A DNA stretch of 7,978 bases from Candidatus Melainabacteria bacterium (GTDB lineage: Bacteria > Actinomycetota > Actinomycetes > Mycobacteriales > Pseudonocardiaceae): the NCBI GenBank assembly GCA_903970565.1, contig CAJCJE010000835.1, positions 1 through 7,978 on the forward strand, written 5' to 3'. Under the pieces are notes generated by a model. The model was not told the origin of the DNA. It was given only the letters and a program-made list of their open reading frames with translations, and made no database searches. Shown here in pieces: positions 4,421-7,978 of the stretch; within the stretch, counting starts at the first letter, position 1; the number at the start of each line of letters is the position of its first letter. A program made the position numbers and the translations under genes.

Positions 4421-5446
4421 CTACTCCGGGCGGGCCTTGCTCGGCTGGACCCGTTTGGGCTCGCCGGCCATCTTCGGGTAGTCGGGTGGGTAGGGCAGTT
4501 CGCCGAGGCCGTGGTCGCGTTCGTCGCGCGCGTACCAGTCCAGCGCCCGCGCCAGGCCGAAGGCCTCGCCGTCGAGACCGGCGAGCGCGTTTCCGTGTTC
4601 CGCCAACCATTTCGGCGCGGTGAAGACGTCGAAGTCGTCGGGCGCCACCTCGGTCAGCTGCGCCCAGGTGACCGGCGTGGACACGGTCGCCCTCGGCGTA
4701 CCGCGCACCGACCAGGCCGAGGCGATGGTGCGGTCCCGCGCGGCCTGGTTGAAGTCGAGGAAGATCCGCTCGCCGCGTTCCTCCTTCCACCACGAGGTGG
4801 TCGCCCTGGTCGGCATCCTGCGCTCGACCTCGCGGGCCAGCGCGATCACCGCGTGCCGGACCTCGATGAAGTCCCACTCCGGCCGAACTCGCACCAGCAC
4901 GTGGATTCCGCGCCCGCCGGAGGTCTTCGGGTAGCCGGTCAGGCCGGCGTCGGCGAGCACCTCGCGCAGCGTGCCGGCGACGGCGACCGCGTCGGCGAAG
5001 GTGGTGCCGGGCTGCGGGTCGAGGTCGATGCGCAGCTCGTCGGGGTGGTCGACCTCGGGCCGGCGCACCGGCCACGGGTGGAAGTCGAAGGTGCCCAGAT
5101 TCGCCGCCCAGGCCAGCACCGCGGGCTCGGTCGGACAGACCTCGTCGGCGGTGCGCCCGGAGGGAAAGGTGATCTTCACCGTGTCCACCCAGTCCGGCGC
5201 CCCTTTGGGCAGCCGCTTCGCGTAGAACGCCTCACCGGTCACGCCGTCGACGTAGCGCTTGAGGGTGGTCGGCCGTTCGGCGAGCACGGCGAGCAGTGGC
5301 TCGGCGACCGCGAGGTAGTACTCGACGATCTGCCGCTTGGTGATGCCCCGCTCGGGGAAGTAGACCTTGTCCGGATTGGACACCCGGACCGCGCGCGTGC
5401 CGTTGGGCCCGGCCACGTCCAGTTCCAGCGCCTGCGCCTTCGCCAT
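4421..5446 (-). CDS. Stand-alone LigD-type primase-polymerase domain protein (PolD/PolDom, NHEJ-related)
   Basis: This 341-residue protein belongs to the archaeo-eukaryotic primase-like polymerase domain family found in bacterial LigD. In LigD and mycobacterial PolD-type proteins it adds ribonucleotides or fills gaps at DNA ends during non-homologous end joining or base excision repair. Motif I is 'LRIDLDP' with Asp141 and Asp143, motif II is 'SGGRGIHVLV' (176-185) with His182, and motif III is 'FLDFNQ' with Asp231. These positions agree with the metal-binding Asp-x-Asp and the third Asp of mycobacterial LigD PolDom. The N-terminal 'NPDKVYFPERGITK' and 'LKRYVDGV' are also typical. There is no ligase or phosphoesterase domain and no ku gene in the window, so it is the separate form (about 340 residues is usual). 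The ATG at 5446 lacks a Shine-Dalgarno; a TANNNT box just upstream may give a leaderless transcript. An antisense 501-codon open frame is a GC artefact. Confidence 0.93.
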   Translation of the reverse strand: MAKAQALELDVAGPNGTRAVRVSNPDKVYFPERGITKRQIVEYYLAVAEPLLAVLAERPTTLKRYVDGVTGEAFYAKRLPKGAPDWVDTVKITFPSGRTADEVCPTEPAVLAWAANLGTFDFHPWPVRRPEVDHPDELRIDLDPQPGTTFADAVAVAGTLREVLADAGLTGYPKTSGGRGIHVLVRVRPEWDFIEVRHAVIALAREVERRMPTRATTSWWKEERGERIFLDFNQAARDRTIASAWSVRGTPRATVSTPVTWAQLTEVAPDDFDVFTAPKWLAEHGNALAGLDGEAFGLARALDWYARDERDHGLGELPYPPDYPKMAGEPKRVQPSKARPE

Positions 5447-5452
5447 ACGGCG

Positions 5453-5458
5453 AGGCTA
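5453..5458 (-). promoter_or_regulatory. Candidate -10 box for leaderless expression of the polymerase gene
   Basis: On the minus strand TAGCCT (5458-5453) fits the actinobacterial TANNNT -10 and ends 6 nt before the ATG. This would place the transcription start at or next to the A of the start codon. It is consistent with the missing ribosome site. No -35 is recognisable, so the call is tentative. Confidence 0.3.
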
Positions 5459-5519
5459 CCGGTCGCCCTCGGCGGACGCGCCGGAAAACGCACGATGCGA
5501 GACGCCGGGATCGAGGGCG

Positions 5520-6155
5520 CTAGGTGCGCGAAGTCTGGGCGCCGAGCGCCTCGTAGCGGGTGCGCAGGCCGTCCAGTAGCGAGTTCAGCGCGAGTTCGAA
5601 GCTGTCGGTGTCGATCTCGGCCGCGTGCTGGCGCAGCGAGGAGGCGTTCACCAGGTTCGGGTAGCGCTCGGCGTACACCTGCGCGTCGTCCTCGAAACCA
5701 CGGGCGAAGGAACCCATCGCCGCACCGACGACCAGGTACTTCACGGCCGCACCGATCATCGTCGCGTGCCGGGCCGGCCAGCCGGCGCCGACCAGGCCAC
5801 CGTGCACGGCGTCCGCGGCGCGCAGCGAGGCCTCCCGGCGAGCCGGGCCGTAGGCGATGAACGGCACCAGGTTCGGGTGTTCGGCGAGGGCGGCCCGGTA
5901 GCTGCGGGCCCAGCAGGTGAGCCCGAGCTGCCAGCCGTCGGCGAAACGGGAGACGTCGACGGCCTGCATGACGCCGTTGGCCACCACGTGCAGCAGTTCT
6001 TCCTTGGTGGACACGTGCCGGTACAGCGAGGCGGCGCGGATGCCGAGGGCATCGGCGAGCCGACGCATGGACAGTGCCTCCAGGCCCTCCGCGTCGATGA
6101 TGCGCAGCGCCGTCGCGGCAATCTCCGCACGGCTGACCAGTGCTGGTCGTGGCAT
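5520..6155 (-). CDS. TetR/AcrR-family transcriptional regulator
   Basis: This 211-residue protein starts at ATG 6155, which is fixed by GGAGG at 6166-6162 with 6-nt spacing. The N-terminal DNA-binding domain covers roughly residues 8-55. It includes 'ATALRIIDAEGLEALSMRRLADALGI' and the recognition helix 'AASLYRHVSTKEELL'. The C-terminal ligand domain (about 75-205) is divergent, as usual. It contains 'EHPNLVPFIAYGP' and 'AAVKYLVVGAAMGSFARGFE', which line up with TetR C-terminal domains seen in lipid-catabolism regulators. It is divergent from the acyl-CoA dehydrogenase, with 103 bp between the start codons and an operator in that space. It probably represses both itself and the dehydrogenase/dehydratase pair, with an acyl-CoA or related ligand as inducer (inference). 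The nearby 11-bp imperfect direct repeat gaaatcyggyc at 6171-6192 lies in its leader. Confidence 0.93.
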   Translation of the reverse strand: MPRPALVSRAEIAATALRIIDAEGLEALSMRRLADALGIRAASLYRHVSTKEELLHVVANGVMQAVDVSRFADGWQLGLTCWARSYRAALAEHPNLVPFIAYGPARREASLRAADAVHGGLVGAGWPARHATMIGAAVKYLVVGAAMGSFARGFEDDAQVYAERYPNLVNASSLRQHAAEIDTDSFELALNSLLDGLRTRYEALGAQTSRT

Positions 6156-6224
6156 GGGTCACCTCCAGGAGAAATCCGGTCGAAATCTGGCCGATCCGTG
6201 GGCGACGTGGCGCCGCTCCCGGTA

Positions 6225-6242
6225 TATGCTAACAGCGTTAGC
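6225..6242. promoter_or_regulatory. TetR operator overlapping the divergent promoter
   Basis: The inverted repeat GCTAAC-AGC-GTTAGC (6228-6242) is a perfect 6-bp-arm palindrome with a 3-bp centre, a typical TetR-type site. On the plus strand TATGCT (6225-6230) fits a -10 box and overlaps the left arm. On the minus strand TAGCAT (6231-6226) overlaps the same bases. Occupancy would block transcription in at least the plus direction. The plus-strand ribosome site begins only 5 nt after the palindrome. No clear -35 is visible. Confidence 0.7.
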
Positions 6243-6258
6243 TTTTAGGAGGAGACGC

Positions 6259-7428
6259 ATGGATTTCACGCTGAGCACCGAGGAAAAAGAGGTGCGCGAC
6301 TGGGTGCGCACCTTCGTCAAGCGGGAGATCATCCCGTTGGAACCGGACGTCCTGCGCCGGGAGCGCGCCGGGCAGCCCGGCCTGGCCCGCGAGGAACTGC
6401 GCGCGCTGCAACTCAAGGCCAAGGAGGCCGGCTTCTGGGGCGTGCAGACCCCGACCGAGTACGGCGGCATGGGCCTGTCAGCGGTGATGACCGCGCTGCT
6501 GCAAGCCGAACTGGGCCGCACGTTCGTGCCGTTCAACTTCGGCGGCGATGCCGACATCATTCTCTACCAGGCCAATGAGGAGCAGAAACAGCGCTATCTG
6601 CTGCCCACCATCGCCGGCGAACGCAGGTCCTGCTTCGCGATCACCGAGCCGGGCGCCGGCTCGGACGCCAAGGCCATCCGCACGACCGCCTATCAGGACG
6701 GCACGGACTGGGTGATCAGCGGCGAGAAGACCTTCATCACCGGCGGCAACGAGGCCGACTTCACGATGGCCTTCGCGGTCACCGACAAGGAGAAGGGCGC
6801 CGACGGCGGCGTCACCTGCTTCCTGGTCGACCGGGACATGGGCTGGAAGTCCGAGCCGATCGCGACGATGGGCGAATGGGGCCCGGCCGCGCTGGTGTTC
6901 GACAACGTCCGGGTGCCGCAGGAGAACATCCTCGGCGAGGTAGGCCGTGGTTTCGAGCTGGCGATGGCCTGGATCGGCCGGGGTCGCTACCTGCTGCCGG
7001 CACGGGCCATCGGCTCTTGCGAGCGGCTGGTCGAGATGGCCATCGAGCAGGCCAAGACCCGAGTCACCTTCGGCGAGCCGATCGCCAACCGGCAGGCCAT
7101 CCAGTGGATGCTGGCCGACTCGGCGGTGGAGATCGAGGCGCTGCGCTGGCTGGTGCTGCACGCGGCCTGGCAGGTCGACAACAAGATGGACTCCCGGCAG
7201 GCGCAGTCGATGGCCAAGCTCTACGGAGGCGTGAAGGCCAACGAGATCGTCGACCGGGTCCTCCAGATCCACGGCGGCATGGGCTACACCAGGGAGCTGC
7301 CGGTGGAGCGTTGGTACCGCGAACTGCGGCTGCTGCGCATCTACGAGGGCACCGACGAGATCCAGCGCCGGACCATCGCCCGTAACCTGCTCAAGGGCCA
7401 CGCCAGCGTCAGCGGCACGCTCGGCTGA
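6259..7428 (+). CDS. Acyl-CoA dehydrogenase family protein
   Basis: This 389-residue protein is of usual family length. ATG at 6259 is chosen because AGGAGG (6247-6252) lies 6 nt upstream and the family N-terminus 'MDFTLSTEEKEVRDWVRTFV' begins there. Upstream in-frame sequence crosses the operator and is not coding. It oxidises an acyl-CoA to the 2,3-trans-enoyl-CoA using FAD, in the cytosol. The FAD/substrate loop 'CFAITEPGAGSDA' is at 125-137, 'WVISGEKTFITGGNEAD' at 151-167, and the C-terminal helical domain signature 'QIHGGMGYT' at 336-344. The catalytic base is Glu363 in 'RIYEGTDEIQR', the position used by short/medium-chain-type enzymes. The substrate cannot be told from sequence. It is followed after 49 bp by a dehydratase gene with no terminator between, so the two probably form an operon driven from the TetR-controlled promoter. 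Confidence 0.95.
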   Translation: MDFTLSTEEKEVRDWVRTFVKREIIPLEPDVLRRERAGQPGLAREELRALQLKAKEAGFWGVQTPTEYGGMGLSAVMTALLQAELGRTFVPFNFGGDADIILYQANEEQKQRYLLPTIAGERRSCFAITEPGAGSDAKAIRTTAYQDGTDWVISGEKTFITGGNEADFTMAFAVTDKEKGADGGVTCFLVDRDMGWKSEPIATMGEWGPAALVFDNVRVPQENILGEVGRGFELAMAWIGRGRYLLPARAIGSCERLVEMAIEQAKTRVTFGEPIANRQAIQWMLADSAVEIEALRWLVLHAAWQVDNKMDSRQAQSMAKLYGGVKANEIVDRVLQIHGGMGYTRELPVERWYRELRLLRIYEGTDEIQRRTIARNLLKGHASVSGTLG

Positions 7429-7477
7429 ACCCGGCAATCGACCACTCGACACACCAGCGGATTTTCGGAGGACGTGG

Positions 7478-7978
7478 ATGGCACTGGATCTCGGCATCGT
7501 CGGTGTGAAGCGGGGCCCCTGGACCCGGTCCTGGACCTCGACGGACGCACTGACCTACGCGCTGGGCGTCGGCGCCGGCCAACTCGATCCCACCGAGGAG
7601 CTGGCCTTCACCACCGAGAACACCCACGGCGTCACCCAGCAGGTGTTGCCGACGTATGCCATCGTGATCGGCCAGTTCGGCGGGCCGCAGCTCGGACTGG
7701 ACGGGGTGGACCTCACCAAGCTGCTGCACGCCGAGCAGTCGCTGACCGTGCACCGCCCGCTGGCCGTGGCCGGCACGGTGTCGTTGACCAGCGTGGTCAC
7801 CGACATCTTCGACAAGGGCAAGGGTGCGCTGGTGGTCAACGAGACCACCGCGGTCGACCCCGAGGACGGGGAGCCGGTGTTCACCACCCGCTCCTCGGTG
7901 TTCCTGCGGGGCGAGGGCGGCTTCGGCGGTGATCGCGGTCCGTCGGCCACCTTCACCGTGCCGGACCGGGACGCCGAT
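7478..7978 (+). CDS. MaoC-family / hydratase-2-like 3-hydroxyacyl-CoA dehydratase, N-terminal part (3' end outside window)
   Basis: ATG at 7478 has GGAGG at 7467-7471 with 6-nt spacing. The frame is open for 167 codons to the window edge. The sequence matches the N-terminal hot-dog half of double-hot-dog hydratase-2 enzymes (MFE-2 hydratase and mycobacterial HtdY-like proteins, about 280-290 residues). It has 'YALGVGAGQ', 'ELAFTTENTHGVTQQVLPTYA', 'LLHAEQSLTVHRPL' (family 'llHgEq...h.pl'), 'IFDKGKGALVV' and 'TRSSVFLRGEGGFGG'. The catalytic hydratase-2 motif lies in the C-terminal half and is not visible, so activity cannot be confirmed. The enzyme would hydrate the enoyl-CoA made by the upstream acyl-CoA dehydrogenase to the (R)-3-hydroxyacyl-CoA, in beta-oxidation or side-chain degradation. 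It is likely co-transcribed with that gene. Confidence 0.88.
   Translation, partial: MALDLGIVGVKRGPWTRSWTSTDALTYALGVGAGQLDPTEELAFTTENTHGVTQQVLPTYAIVIGQFGGPQLGLDGVDLTKLLHAEQSLTVHRPLAVAGTVSLTSVVTDIFDKGKGALVVNETTAVDPEDGEPVFTTRSSVFLRGEGGFGGDRGPSATFTVPDRDAD

Noticed and set aside
4355..5860. A 501-codon plus-strand open frame
   Set aside because: It lies antisense to the polymerase and TetR genes, has no family motif and is rich in Arg/Pro/Gly. It is a by-product of high GC on the non-coding strand.
5917..6258. N-terminal extension of the acyl-CoA dehydrogenase frame
   Set aside because: It crosses the TetR coding region, the operator and the promoter. The family N-terminus and AGGAGG support ATG at 6259.

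Overview
The window comes from a high-GC actinobacterium, most likely of the Mycobacteriales and Nocardia-like. The evidence is the strong G/C third-position bias, GGAGG-type ribosome sites, an EspG-like tail, a secreted TAP-like lipoprotein, a stand-alone LigD-type polymerase domain protein, and an acyl-CoA dehydrogenase/MaoC-type dehydratase pair. The genus is an inference; no rRNA or other firm marker is present.

Layout. At the left edge (2-358, +) is the tail of a probable EspG-family ESX chaperone. A 415-bp gap follows. It holds a 3' relic of an EamA/DMT transporter (minus strand) and two short tandem repeats. At 774-2360 (+) is a lipoprotein of the TAP-like alpha/beta-hydrolase fold whose nucleophile position is Gly rather than Ser. 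Convergent to it, at 2441-2545 (-), is a 34-residue Cys-rich microprotein that is absent from routine ORF calls. It has a perfect Shine-Dalgarno, two CxCCxSC modules, a palindrome-rich leader, and a 17-bp duplication that copies its last codons and stop.

Next comes a broken MNT/HEPN (MntA/HepT-like) toxin-antitoxin locus on the minus strand. The winged-helix/nucleotidyltransferase gene (3066-3710) looks intact. The HEPN partner (from 3085) loses family resemblance after about 74 residues. The intact gene is preceded by a striking operator: two ACTATAGT palindromes, 20 bp apart, inside a 14-bp inverted repeat. A conserved-looking hypothetical gene (3826-4254, -) and a LigD-PolDom/PolD-type primase-polymerase (4421-5446, -) follow.

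The right part is a lipid-catabolism unit. A TetR regulator (5520-6155, -) is divergent from an acyl-CoA dehydrogenase (6259-7428, +), which is followed by a MaoC/hydratase-2-like dehydratase (7478 to the window edge, +). A GCTAAC-AGC-GTTAGC operator overlaps the -10 between the divergent genes. The dehydrogenase would form a trans-enoyl-CoA that the dehydratase then hydrates, probably under TetR control with an acyl-CoA-type inducer.

The most unusual items are the Cys-rich microprotein with its leader, the decayed MNT/HEPN locus with its nested operator, and the nucleophile-less hydrolase.
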